Positions 1 through 12,589 of a stretch of 64,000 nt of DNA are shown piece after piece (the first letter of the stretch is position 1; each line of letters begins with the position of its first letter). A model generated the notes under the pieces. The model saw only the letters and a list, made by a program, of their open reading frames with translations. It ran no database searches and was not told the origin of the DNA. The position numbers and the translations under genes were made by a program. The DNA is from Rusavskia elegans. Lineage: Eukaryota > Ascomycota > Lecanoromycetes > Teloschistales > Teloschistaceae. The stretch is from positions 310,001 through 374,000 of the forward strand of contig SAUG01000063.1 of the NCBI GenBank assembly GCA_011316305.1, given 5' to 3'.

Positions 1-576
1 GAATGCGCTTTCCTCTCCTCCCTTCCAGCACCACATTCGCACCCGACCCTCCTCTTCTACATGCACGGTGCCCTCGCCAAACATATCACGACTCTCGCCT
101 CAAAGCTAGACCCCACAACCACCCAATATCTCACCCGCCTCTCGGAATTCTTCAAACCCTACTACTCCCTCCTGCCCAACTACAATCCAACGTCTCCATC
201 CTGCTCACCCAGCCAAGCCCTAGCGACCAACTGGCAGAACGACGAATTCGCCGGCTGGGGCAGCTATTCGAACTTCCAGATCTCGGACCCAGAGGTAGTG
301 GGCAAGGTGGAACTGGACAAGGATATCGAAGCGCTGAGGGAGGGGGCACCGGAGAGAAGGCTATGGTTTGCGGGCGAGCATACGGCGCCGTTTATTGCGC
401 TGGGGACGGTGACAGGGGCTTGGTGGAGTGGGGAGGGGGTGGCGAAGAGGATTTTGAGTGCGTATGGGGTGAAGGATAAGGTTGTTAAGGGGGTGGAGGG
501 TGAAAGTGAAGGGGTTGCAGGGGTAGAGGAGGGTAAGGTGGCGGTCAAGAGAGGTGGTACGGGGCTGGGAGCTTAG
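1..576 (+). CDS. Flavin-containing amine oxidase, C-terminal part (5' end outside window)
   Basis: The frame is open from base 1 to the TAG at 574-576 and gives 191 residues with no start, so the gene begins upstream of the window. The C-terminal segment RLWFAGEHTAPFIALGTVTG followed by AWWSGEGVAKRIL is the FAD-binding end typical of polyamine/monoamine oxidases, where the Glu-His of the GEHT motif lies near the flavin. Upstream, WQNDEFAGWGSYSNF matches the substrate-side segment of the same family. Family members oxidise amines using FAD and release an aldehyde and hydrogen peroxide; substrate and compartment cannot be told from this fragment. The last 50 or so residues are a Gly/Val/Glu-rich tail that is probably not conserved. 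An Lsd1-type histone demethylase is possible but less likely, because no SWIRM or tower part is visible here. Confidence 0.8.
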   Translation, partial: ECAFLSSLPAPHSHPTLLFYMHGALAKHITTLASKLDPTTTQYLTRLSEFFKPYYSLLPNYNPTSPSCSPSQALATNWQNDEFAGWGSYSNFQISDPEVVGKVELDKDIEALREGAPERRLWFAGEHTAPFIALGTVTGAWWSGEGVAKRILSAYGVKDKVVKGVEGESEGVAGVEEGKVAVKRGGTGLGA

Positions 577-1188
577 ATCGGGATGGCAGAACATGAACTT
601 GTCATACGAGGCAACAAGATGCGGTCAGAGAGGGAAATTCACGGGCTCTAAGCCATCAACTGAACACCTTTCCGTCACGAAGCAAACATGATCAAGTTAC
701 AACATAGTAGGAATTCTTATCCAAGGTCGAGGAAATAACATGGAGACTGTGACACTCTTGTCGGGAATACGGAGGTAGGTACCTTAGTCTTGACAAACAT
801 AGGCAACAGCCCATTTCGACCTCTCGAGAACCGCCAATCGATACCTCGATCACATAGCATATCATCTAACTATACAGTCCTCAAACCCCAAGACAAGCCA
901 CCCGAGTACCATCAATCCTACAACACCGCAGGAGTGCCCCTTACAACCCAGCAGCCGGCGACGTCCGAATCATCGATTTCAGAGCTTATGTCGGTAGACT
1001 CCTGGATGATCCTGTGAACATCATGAGGAGTGCCATTTGGTGGCCTTAAACATCTGATGAGGATATTCAGGATGAGGCTCTGCGGAACATTCCGTACTAG
1101 CCCTATGTGGTCAAGCTCTTGCCTAATTACCCTTAGTAGCCGGTCTTGGCGACCACTACCACCTTCTGTATTTTATTCATCATCAATA
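577..1188. other. Intergenic, degraded; no intact gene
   Basis: The stretch between the amine oxidase stop and the left transposon end has normal base composition up to about 1,180. Around 1006-1187 one plus-strand frame reads like a decayed coding sequence whose stops (TAG, TAA) sit where Trp or Gln codons would be expected after RIP. I cannot name the protein. The segment 812-910 resembles 19498-19590 in direct orientation, mostly with C/T and A/G differences. The open frames at 790-1017 and 1030-1248 are too short and unlike known proteins to be called genes. Confidence 0.5.
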
Positions 1189-1221
1189 GGGCGAGTCACA
1201 GTTTCTCTATACACGGACGTA
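1189..1221 (+). repeat. Left terminal inverted repeat of DNA transposon
   Basis: Starts GGGCGAGTCACAGTT directly after TA at 1187-1188. It pairs with the complement of 19351-19385; similarity weakens after the first 26 bases, with a small gap before a shared TATATA run. Confidence 0.65.
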
Positions 1222-1561
1222 TATAGGAGTCTTCTAACAAATTTATAAGAGTTTTCCTAGGAATTAAGTTACAGTTGGTATATAAACGGCCGAATACTAC
1301 GAATCTTTTATCTAAATATAGTTAGTACAACGCCTCGCGCGTTTAAAAACTAGAGGTATCTTTTTACCGAAATTTATATTTCTCTGCCTCGTAACTTTTC
1401 TTTATTATCGCTCGCTTTGTTAACGCGCCGAAAGAAGATTTTTTAGATAATTTCCTCGGTAAATTTCTACTTGTTACTTTTATAGATTATATTAGTTAGA
1501 AAGAGATAGAAAATAAAGAAAAAAAAACTTTAGAAATCGCGTTACGTAAATAGAAAGTAGA

Positions 1562-2046
1562 TGTTATAAAGTTATCTGGAGGTCTTGGTATTTCTAAAAA
1601 TAGTTATATTTATTAATATATCTATAAACGGAGGTATAACGGGTAATTATTTAAATTATATTAAAAATAAATTAATTTAGTTACTAGAATAGTATATAGC
1701 GATAAATAATAAATTAAATACGAATAGTAAAAACGTCGAATTCGAAATCTATATAGATAATAAAATCTTCTATTTTTTTAGAAATTTTAGTTTATTAAAA
1801 CTATAAAAATAATCTTTTTTTAATTTTTTTACTTTACTAAAATAACTAAAATAATCTTTTTTTAGTTTTTTTATTTTACTAAAATAATTAAAATAACTTT
1901 TTTTAATTCCTTTAATTTACTAAAATAATTAAAATACTATTAGTATTAATATTAAAGCCTTTTTATCTATCGAAACGTAATAGAATATCTAGTATTATAC
2001 TAAATACTATCGCGTTTTCTAAAATACGCCGTCTATATTTATAATA
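1562..2046 (-). repeat. 3' LTR of outer gypsy element
   Basis: 485 bp, heavily RIP-mutated, with fewer copies of the internal 38-bp tandem unit than the other LTRs. On the plus strand it starts TGTTATAAAGTTATC and ends ATAATA (ancestral ATAACA). The 5-bp duplication GTAGA precedes it. Confidence 0.85.
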
Positions 2047-3132
2047 CTAGATCCTTTTTTTAGATTTTTTATTTTAAAAAACTATTGTCCGTTCTTTCCT
2101 ATAGATATAAAAAAAAATTATTAATTAAAAAATAATATAAAAAAATCTTTTTTTTAGATATTAGTATATTAGCTATATATCTTTATCGGAATTATTTCTA
2201 GTCGGAAAAATTCTATTATATCGGCGAAAATTCCGAGAAGTATATTAAATATATAAAATAAATTTATTTTTATAACTTTATTCTATTAGATACTATACGT
2301 TAGCGTCGTTTTAAAGAAAAATATAAAAAATTAAAGAAAGAATTATATAAAATATATATAAAATAATAATATTTACTTTATTAATTAGATTATATTAAAA
2401 AAAAATAGCGTATTATAGTTAATAGCGAGCTATAAAATTTTAAAAAACTAAAATATAAAAATAGTATTACGGATCCGTTTTTTTCTATAGATCTAAATTT
2501 TTTTATTAATATAATTTCTAAATAGATTACTTTATCTAGTAATTTCGGCTAGTCGATAATTTTTTTAATTTCTTTTAATAGAATTTTTATAGAATTTTTT
2601 AATAGTTTACTAAATATTTTTTAGATTTCTAAATATTTTTCGGAATAAAATGATCTTTTTATTTAATTAGATAATTCTAATCTTCTTTTTATAAAATTTT
2701 CTCGACTATAAAAATATCTTTCTTTTATATTTTAAAGTTAAACGTCTATTATAATAACGTTCCGGAATCGATTGATTTTAAAAGAAATATATAGAATACC
2801 GGTTATATTTTAATATTTTTAGATAAATCGAATTTAAAATTCTAAAGTCTTTTAATTTTTCTAATTAAAATAGTCCGATTTTAATATATTTAAATTTTTT
2901 ATTTAAAGTCTTTATTTTTAAATTTTTTATAAAAAAATATATTTTATCTTTTTTTTTTAGTTAAAATACTATTTTTTATATTTTATTCTAGTAATTACTC
3001 GAGTATTTCTATATTTTTAGAATATTTTTGTAGATTTTTTTGTAAATATCGATTTTTTAGATTATTAAATCTACTAATATATATAATAGTAATCGTTTAA
3101 ATAGATTCGAATTTTTTCTATTATTAGCGTAG

Positions 3133-3644
3133 TGTTATAGGGCTACCTGGAGGTTCTGGTATCTTTAAGAGTTGGTTGGACTTATTAGTATATCTATAAA
3201 CGGAGGTATAACGGGTAATTACTTTAAATTAATATAAAAATAAGTTAATCTAATTACTAGAGCAGTATATAGTAATAACTAATAAATTAAATACGAGCTA
3301 TAAAAGCGTCGAGTTCGAAATCTATATAGATAATAAGATTTTTCTTTCCTTAGGTACTTTACCCGCTAAAATAACTAAAATACCTTTTTTTAGGTACTTT
3401 ATTTACTAAGATAACTAAGATACCTTTCTTTAGATACCTTATTTACTAAAATAACTAAAATACCTTTCTTTAAATACTTTATTTATTAAGATAACTAAGA
3501 TACTTTTTCTTAAATACCTTACTTACTAAAATAACTGAGATAATAATACCAAGTCCGTCCTACCTGTCTAGGCGTAATAAAAAGTTCTAGTATTGTATTG
3601 AATACTACCGTATTTTCGAAATCACGCCGTGCGTGTTTATAATA
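3133..3644 (-). repeat. Solo LTR of the same gypsy family
   Basis: 512 bp, plus strand TGTTATAGGGCTACC to ATAATA. It is flanked by a perfect CGTAG duplication (3128-3132 and 3645-3649). The sequence on either side joins into an uninterrupted integrase region of the outer element, so this is a later insertion that recombined down to one LTR. Confidence 0.9.
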
Positions 3645-5794
3645 CGTAGAACGGTATTATTTTTATTATTTTTAATTCTTTTATATTAAATATTAATTAA
3701 ATTATTAGTAAAAACGAAATCTAATTATTTTAAATATTATTTTAAAATTTAATTATTATATTCTATCTATCTATCTATTATTAGATTAAAAGCTACTAAT
3801 ATCTTTAATTTAATACTAAAAATAGATATAAAAGTCTTTTAATAATTTAAAATAAAAAATTTATTTCTATTATTATTAATATATCTAGTAGTCCGTAGTA
3901 TCGGAATAATCGATCTAGAATAATAAATCTAAATTATTTTACTATAAAGTTTTTTTTTAATAGAATTATATAGATATATTTCGTAAATCTATTAACTATA
4001 TTAAATATCGAATTATATTCTATATTTATTATTAGATTTTTTAATTTTAGAAATTTAATAATAAAATCTATAATAATTTTCTTTTATAGTAAATCTTATA
4101 GTTTTTTATACTAAATCTCGCTATAACGAATATATATATTATATTTATTTTACTAATAACTAAAGTATTTTTTAATATATATTTCGATACGTTACTTTAT
4201 ATTAGAAAACTAGTAATATTATTATTAAAGTTATATTATTTTTATTACGCCTAGATATTTTTATAATATTCTATTATAGTACTTTTTAATATATTTATCG
4301 ATTTTATTATCTATTATTTATAGTTTTTTCTTATTAATAAAAAACTATTTTTAGTTATTTCTAGATATATATAACGTTATATTTAGTTCGTACTAATTTA
4401 CTAATAATAATTTATTTTTATTAATTTTAAAAATACTATTACTAAAAACTTTTTTTATTTTTATATAATTACTTTTTCGATTTAAAATATATATTTTTCT
4501 ATTTTCTTTATCTAAAATATAGTATATTTTAAATTTATATTAATCGAAAACCTTTAGACTATTATATTTATTTCCTATTAAATTATTTTATTATTATAAA
4601 ATATTAAAGATTTTTATAATCTATAAAAATTATTAGTTCTAGCGATTTTTCGATATATATTTTCTACTATTCTAGTATAACTACTATAGCTAGTAGTTTT
4701 TTATTATAGATATTATAATTCTATTTTATTAGCGATAATTTTCTAGAAATATATATTACCGGATACTATTTACTATTATATTATTATAAAAGATATATAT
4801 TTATAGTTAGATTTAACGAATCTATTTCTATTTATAATAGTTTTATTAAATCGAATATTTTAAAAACTAGATCTTTTATATATTTGTTTTTAAAATTTTT
4901 AAATATTTATTATTTTTTTTCTTTTTATTACTATTTCGTAGTATTTTTTATTAAAGTTATTAGAGCGAAAGTTCTTTTAAAATAATTTTTTATAAACTTT
5001 CGATTATAGTTTATAAATCCGAAAAAATTTTAGATTTTTTTAATATTTATCGGTATTTTCTATTCTATAATAGCTTTTAGTTTATTAAAATCGATATATA
5101 GTCTATTTCGCCCTATAATAAATTCGAAAAAGTTAACTTTTTTTTATAGAATTTATATTTTTCCGGTTTAAAATATAGATTTTTTTTTTCTAGATATTCG
5201 AAAACTTTACTAATATACTATATATATACTTTAAATATTTTAGAAAAAACTAGAATATTATTAAAATAGGCAATAATAAATATATATAGATATTTTCTAA
5301 ATATATTACTATTTATATTCTAATAGATTACCGGAATATTTATAAATCCGAATAGTATAATTATATATTTATAATAACCGTACTATATACGAAAAACTAT
5401 TTTCTATTTTTTTTTAGCTTTTATTCGTATAAAGTTATATATTTCTCGAAAATCGAATTTTATAAAATATTTTACTCTATAGAATCTATTCTAAAGCTCG
5501 CTAATATTTAGTAATAAATATCGATTTTTAATTATAATATTATTTAGCTTCCGGTAATTAATATATAAACGGAATATTCTATTTTTTTTAGATATAAAAA
5601 GGATCGGATATTCTATTAGTAATTAAAATTTTCGAATAAATCCTTTTTTTATATTTTTATCTAGGTATTTATAGAATATTTAGAGTTCTATAGTAAATAA
5701 TAGATAAATAGATTTAAATATAAGCTATTTATCTGGTTTAAATCTGATTTTATAATTCTATAGTTAATATTTAGATAGTATTTTTATAGTTATT

Positions 5795-6265
5795 TGTTAT
5801 AGAGCTACCTGGGGTCCTGGTATCTCCAAGGGTTGGTAGGACTTATTAGTATATCTGTAAACGGAGGTATAACGGGTAATTACTTCAAATTAATATAAAA
5901 ATAAGTTAGTTTAATTACTAGAGCAGTATATAGCGATAACTAATAAATTAAATACGAGCTATAAAGGCGTCGAGTTTAGGATCTATATAGATAATAAGAT
6001 CTTCCTTTCCTCAGGTACCTTACTTACTAAAATAACTAAGATAATCCTTTTTAGGTATCTTATTTATTAAGATAACTAAAATAATCTTCCTTAGATACTT
6101 TATTTACTAAAATAACTAAAATAACCTTTCTTAGGTACCTTATTTACTAAGATAATTAAAATAATAATACCAAGTCCTTTCTACCTATCTAGGCGTAATA
6201 AGGAGTTCTAGTGCTATGCTGAATACTACTACGTTTCCGAAGTCACGCCGCGCGTGCTCATAACA
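5795..6265 (-). repeat. Solo LTR of the same gypsy family, least mutated copy
   Basis: 471 bp, plus strand TGTTATAGAGCTACC to CTCATAACA. It is flanked by a perfect TTATT duplication (5790-5794 and 6266-6270). It keeps more CA, TG and GG than its surroundings, which suggests a younger insertion. It has four copies of the 38-bp LTR tandem unit against five in the 509-bp LTRs, exactly the 38-bp length difference. Confidence 0.9.
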
Positions 6266-7549
6266 TTATTATTTTCTAAAATAAAATTATCTAATTTTTA
6301 TATATATCCGGAACCTTTATTAATAGATTTTCTATTAACTTTTAATTAGATAATATAAAATTTTCGAAAGATTTATAATTTTCCTTTCTATTTCTATTTT
6401 ATTAATCTAGCTAATCTCTACCGGTATCTAATAAATCGGATCTAAATAGTTTTTAGTTATTTTTTTTAAAAATTATAAATTCGCGTATTATATTCTACTT
6501 TTTATCTATTTAAAAATACTATTTCGGTATAGACTAGATACTTTTTATATAAAAATATTATTTAAAACTAAGTATTTTTTCTTTCTAGTCTATTACTAGA
6601 TTATAATCTTTTAATTAAAGAATTCTAAATACGATTTTATAGCTAGCTATCCGAATAATATCGAATTAAAATTCCTTTTAATACTAGTTAATTATTATTT
6701 AAAACGGTATTATTTTTTCTATAACCTTTTCGTTTCTACTCGGTATTTTATTTCTATCGATAATTATTAAATTATATAGATTCTTTTTTTTAAATATAAA
6801 GAAACCTTTTTCTTTTAATTAAATCTTTTAATATAAAATTTCCGGTTACGTCTAAATTAATAAATATTTTAACTTTCTATAATCCGTTATTCGTTTCGAT
6901 AATTATTTTAATTTCGAGTATATATATATATAGCTAGCTAAATTTTATTATTTTTTCCAAACTATAAAATTTTACGCTCGTAGTATATCTATTATTATAA
7001 AATTTTATTTTTTTTTAAATTATCGCTTGCGTTTTTATATTTTTTATTATTATAATTAACTTATAAAATATGTCTATTGAAATTATAATTAAAGATTCTA
7101 TTTTTTTATTATTATTTTCTCTAGTATTCGTATCTATTATAGATAATATATCCGGAATAATTATAAATATTATAATTTCCGACTTTAATAGATTTTATAG
7201 AAGCGCGTTAATATAGCTTTAATAGATACTATCCGGTTTCTTTTTTATCCGATTTATAAATACTATAATTACTATTATAACAGGCAGTCTAATTAAATAA
7301 TACGTTTTAATTTTCTATTATTATATTCTTTCGTTAAATTATCGGTTTAGAAATAATTTTATTTTTAGAAGTATTACTTTCTAGTTCTTTTTTTAATATA
7401 TCGATAATATTACTGGCTTTTTAGTCCTACTAATTATTCTATGGATATTTATCGTTAATATATTTTTTATAAACGGCTTTAAATCTTTTATAGATTATTT
7501 TAAATTCTTTCTTTACTATATCGTAGGATTTATCGAAATAGAAGGGTTT

Positions 7550-7957
7550 TATAACGTCCCTGTACGTTAAAGGGCGTTACGTTCGAATCTAGCTATAGCC
7601 GTAGACGTAGTCCAAACTACTAAATAGTAAGGGAATTCTAGAATAGATTATTATAACTAATTCTATATTGCTATAGGAGTACGATTACGATATTATAAAG
7701 CGTTTTCGTTATAAAATAATTAAAAAAAGAATAGTAGAAATATATTTAATAATTATATTAATAACTAATAAAAGAAACTATTTATAGAAATAATAAATAA
7801 TATATATAGTAAAAATAGCTATAAAGGCCGATAGGTAGCTATTTACTAAAAATTTTATCTAGAAGGCGGGTATAGCGGCTATAGACGGCTATAAATAATT
7901 AGGTTCGTTTATCTAACTAATTTTCTAAGGAATTTCTATAGAGTTATAGATATAATA
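7550..7957 (-). repeat. LTR (downstream, minus orientation) of the 3.35 kb element
   Basis: 408 bp, near-identical in length and order to 10488-10895. It starts TATAACGTCCCTGTACG and ends GATATAATA. Confidence 0.8.
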
Positions 7958-10487
7958 CGGCCCCTTTTATATCGCTTTTTATCTAGTATAGAAACCGTCT
8001 ACAGAATATAAAAAGGATACTTTTTTCCTTTTCTTTTTTTTCTTTTACTAATATCTCTATTATATATTCTCGAAGAGAAAACCGGTTAAAATTCTTTTAT
8101 CGTATTTAGTTAAAAGATATTATACTACTATTTCTTTATTTCTTATACGTTTATAATCCTTTAAAAGAGTATAAAGTCGAAGTTAGTAATAATACTTATA
8201 GTAAATATACTCGGATCTAGAAATCGTACGATTTTTTAATTTCTAATACTATCTATATATTATAACCTCCGTTTCTTTTTCTATTAATTTCTATAAAAAA
8301 GTTTTTTAAAAATAAAAAAAATAAACTTTATTTTAATATCGCGGATATTTTTAATAAATATTCCGAAGTTTATTATCGTATCGAATCCATCCTCGATTCT
8401 AAAAAGGAAATTTATAATAAACGCCTGGCCTAGAAGTTAGATCTATATCGACTTTTTAGTAAATAAAAGCGTTTTATTATTTATTATCGTATTTTAGATA
8501 AATATAAAAGTAATTTTATTATTTAGAAATAACGCGTCCTTTTTTATTTTAATAAATTCGATAATTCTATTATATTCTACTCTTTTATTAGTTTTACGCT
8601 AGCCGCGTAAAAGGCGTCTATTAAATCGATATCGATATTTAATTTAGATAATTTAGATCGATTTTTAAAAGAATTTAATTTCTTTTAGTCTTTAGAAACT
8701 ACGGATTCCTAAAAGAGGTCTAGTAAAAAATTCTTTTTCCGCTATCTTCGGTTTCTAATTTATATATCTATATTATAAATTACTTCGGTTTTCTCTAATA
8801 GTCTAGCTAAATTTTATTTTTTAGCTACTATTTTATCCTATAATAATAATAATAGATACTAGTTAAAATTATCGTTTTTTAGTTAAATATTTAATATTAG
8901 GTTTGGTATTCTATTATCCTAATCTATCTAATTAGATTTATAGTATTTAATTTCGTCTATAGCTTTAACTACGCTTTAATATATTTTTCTAATATAGTTT
9001 ATCTAAAGTATTTAAATTATTTTTATATTTTTATTATATTTTTCGGCAAGTTATTAGAAGAGATAGTAGTATTTCTTCTAAACTTTTATTTTCTATACTT
9101 TTCCGTCTTCTTTAAATATTATATCCAAGTCTTTAATTTCTTCGTAACTAGTTATTAATACGATATCTATTTCTTTATAAAAAAGCTTTTTATAAGCTAG
9201 AAGGTATATTATTTACGGTTCTATTTTTTTACCGACTATATTTTTTTCTACTAGTTTTTCTAAAATCGATTTTTTTTATTTATTTTCTAAAATAATATAT
9301 TTTTTTTAACTTTCGATTATAGTAAAGTTTATTAATCTAATTAGTCCGTTTTTCGTTTTAATTTCGATATCGAAAATCCTATTATTTTTTATTATTTATC
9401 CGTAGAGATATCCTTTAATCTTTTCGTAAAATCCTTTTATAATTTTATTATCCTTCTTTCTATTAACGAGAGTAATTATCTATTAACCTCCGATTTTAAT
9501 TTTAAGCGCTACTATAAGGGGTTTTTCGGTTTTATAGAATTTAAAATCGATTATTAGCTTTCTATACGCTTTTTTCGATTTTTTAGAATATTATCCGGAC
9601 CCTTTTTTATCCGATAGATAGATAGGGCAAGTATTATTAAAGCAGGCTAACCAGCTTTTTACTATATATTTATTTTTTATTTTTCCGAATAATTTTTTTA
9701 TTACTTCGAAAAAATATTTAATTACTTTAGTAATTTTTTTAGTTAGATAATTTCTTTAAAAATATTCCGTTTTTCTATATAAATAATAGGCTTTAGTTCG
9801 CGATTTTCCGATTTCGATAGTATCGAATTCTATTAGTTTTCCTTTCGGCTTTTTTTTAGCGGGTCCTATTTTACTAAACGTCTATTTATCTAAATATATT
9901 TTATACTATCTAGTATCGATCTTTATTATAAATTTAATAAAATCTACTAGTATATCTAGTTTTTCGATCGCTATTATAGTTTCTTTAACTTTTATCTAGA
10001 ATCTTTTATAGAAGTAGGTTTTTAGAACTAAATCTTTCTAGTCTATTTTATAAACTAATATTTTAAACTAAATAGTATTGATAACTACCGACTTTTATTA
10101 CTTTAAAACTATTAGTCTTCTATCTATTATCCTATTTTTATTATTATTTCTAAAGGTTTCTTTTATAGCCGTAATAAAGTTACCGAAGGTATAAAAAATT
10201 TATTCTATTTTATCTTCCTTTTAACTTTCCGGATTATCGAGATAATTTTCTATTCGAAGCTATATCTAATTAAAAATAGTCTTTTCTAGATATATTATTA
10301 TAAATAAGACTTTAATAGTTTTATTCGGAAACTGGTTAGTATATAATATAAAGTAGATATTTATTTAAATAATCTATAGTTTTAAAGATTTTTTATTTCC
10401 TTTATAGATATTTAACGTTACTACTTTAATAGTATCGCTTCGATCTATAGGATAGGATAACGAAACTAATATAGTAAATTATTGAAA

Positions 10488-10895
10488 TATAACGTCTCTA
10501 TATATTAAAGGGCGTTATATTCGAGTCTAGTTATAGCTATAGATATAGTTCGAGCTACTAAATAGTAAGGGAATCCTAGTATAGATTATCGTAACTATTT
10601 CTATATAGCCGTAGAGGTATAGTTACGATATTATAAAACGTCTTCGTTATAAAATAATTAAAAAAAAAATAGTAGAAACGTATTTAATAATTATATTAAT
10701 AACTAATAAAAGAAACTATCTATAGAAATAATAAGCGATATATATAGTAAAAGTAGCTATAAAAGCCGATAGATAGTCGTCTATTAAAAGTCCTATCTAG
10801 AAGGCGGCTATAGCGGCTACGGGCGGCTATAGATAATTAGGCTCGTTTATTTAACCAATCTTTTAGGGAGTTTCTATAGAATCGTAGACGTAATA
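10488..10895 (-). repeat. LTR (upstream, minus orientation) of the 3.35 kb element
   Basis: 408 bp. It starts TATAACGTCTCTATATA and ends GACGTAATA; the differences from the partner LTR are mostly C/T and G/A. Confidence 0.8.
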
Positions 10896-11986
10896 GATTT
10901 TAACTATATTTATTAAACGTCTTCTATTATAGATATCTATTTAGAGACGGTTATTTTTCTAATTAGTTCCGTTAATATCTATAGTAAAATATTATTTATC
11001 GTAGTTTTCTATAGTATTTTATTGTTTTCTATAAACGTAAATTCTTTATCTAAACTAGTTTTCTAGAATTTAAAACTATTATTATTATTTTCTAAAATTA
11101 TTTCTTACTAGTTTTTAGATTTTCTTTTTAATATAATATTAAACTGTCGTCGTTATATTTTATTTAATTAATACTTTTTCGCGAAATAGTTTATTTTACT
11201 ATAGTTATAGTACGTTTTAGAATTTTTATTTTTTTTACTACTTCTAGAATTTTTCTTTTTATATCGCTATTATATTAAATCCAGTTCTATAGGTATCGGT
11301 CCGTAGTAGCTATCTCCGAATTTTTTACTAGACGGTAGTTTTTTATAGAGCCGTTCCGAGTAATATTCTATATTTTTTTATAGTCTATTATTATAGTATT
11401 TTTCTATATTTCTTTTATATAATTTATTATCGAAGTCGATAGATATTTTAATAAAATTATCTAATATATTATAGGCTCGACCGTTATATATAAATTCGTC
11501 TTTTATTTACTTTTTAAATCCTTTTTTAAATATTATATATAAAGCGTCGTTATTTTACTCCGTTAGTAATATCTATTTTTTAAATTATACGGCGTAATTA
11601 GATACTATATTCTTTTACTAAAAATATTAAATAAAATATTTAGTAGTTTAGATTTTATTTAAAATTCTAAAGATATTATAAATAGCTTTTTTAAATTTTA
11701 TAAATTATACGAAAATATATTTATTATCTTTATTATTATCTATATATTACCGAAATAAAGATTTTATCTAGTACTAAACTCGTTTTCGAAAATAAAATAT
11801 AATAAAAAGGGGTTTTTTTTTTAAAAATATAGAATAGAATATAAAATATATATCTAATTATATAAACTAATCTTCTAATTTATTATAATTACTATAATAT
11901 TTATGGGATTTATTAATTTTAATATTATATAATTAATAGTTAGTAGAAAAAATACTAATTTTTTTATTACTACTATTATTTTTTAG
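10896..11986 (-). pseudogene. gag relic of outer gypsy element
   Basis: The minus strand aligns with the plus-strand copy's gag at 12590-13450, including the zinc-knuckle neighbourhood (complement of about 11170-11240). It is broken on one side by the 3.35 kb element and on the other by the plus-strand gypsy copy, which entered near the start of gag. Confidence 0.75.
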
Positions 11987-12495
11987 TGTTATAAACACGC
12001 GCGGCGTGACTTCGGGAATATAGTAGTATTCAGTATAGTACCGGAACTCCTTATTACGCCTAGATAGATAGGAAGGACTTGGTATTATTATTTTAATTAT
12101 TTTAACGAGTAAGGTATTTAAAGAAAGTATTTCAGTTATTTTAGCGAGTAAAGTACCTGAAGAAAATATCTTAGTTATCTTAGTAAATAAAGTACCTAAA
12201 GAAAGTATCTTAGTTATTTTAGTAAATAAAGTACCTAAAAAAAGATATCTTAGTTATTTTAGTAAGTAAAGTACTTAAAGAAAGGAGGATTTTATTATCT
12301 ATATAGATCTTAAACTCGATACCTTTATAGTTTATATTTAATTTATTAGTTATCGCTATATATTACTCTAGTAATTAAACTAACTTATTTTTATATTAAT
12401 TTAAAATAATTACTCGTTATACCTCCGTTTATAGATATACTAATAAGTCTAACTAATTTTTAGAAATACTAGAACCTCTAGGTAGCCCTATAATA
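11987..12495 (+). repeat. 5' LTR of plus-strand gypsy copy
   Basis: 509 bp, TGTTATAAACACGCG to CCCTATAATA. About 12096-12286 holds five imperfect copies of a 38-bp unit (TTAGTTATTTTAG, then GTAAAGTACC and AAAGAAAG). Confidence 0.9.
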
Positions 12496-12589
12496 CTTTA
12501 AATACCTTTAAAATATCTGTCGTAGGTTAACGTAATACCTCTACTCTAAGTAATTCTAGCTCTATAGTAAAAAAGTCCGAACCTAAAAG

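Larger units (their letters stand above)
2047..7549 (-). pseudogene. pol relic of outer gypsy element (interrupted)
   Basis: On the minus strand, and skipping the solo LTRs at 3133-3644 and 5795-6265, this is the RIP-destroyed pol: protease/RT side at 7549-6266, RT, RNase H and integrase at 5794-3645, and the integrase C-terminus and 3' untranslated region at 3132-2047. Identification is by colinear alignment with the plus-strand copy 14800-18067, whose RT motifs are readable. Frequent TAA/TAG codons replace Gln and Trp codons in every frame. Confidence 0.75.
7550..10895 (-). mobile_element. LTR retrotransposon of a second family, 3.35 kb, likely non-autonomous
   Basis: Two direct 408-bp LTRs (7550-7957 and 10488-10895) are flanked by GGTTT (7545-7549) and GATTT (10896-10900), a 5-bp duplication differing by one RIP-type change. 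The 2.53 kb interior is too short for a full gag-pol. On the minus strand, about 9660-9600 reads like a Cys-containing gag segment (ACFNNTCPIYLSDKKG with RIP changes), and 9550-9350 is a mostly open frame that could be a protease-like region. A purine-rich AAAAGGGGCCG next to the 7957 LTR on the minus strand could be the polypurine tract and supports this orientation. No reverse transcriptase motif was found on either strand. It interrupts the outer gypsy element between its gag and pol pieces. Confidence 0.75.

Noticed and set aside
8341..8700. Plus-strand gene inside the 3.35 kb LTR element
   Set aside because: The frame is fairly open but still has stops and no recognisable motif; kept only as a remark in the findings.
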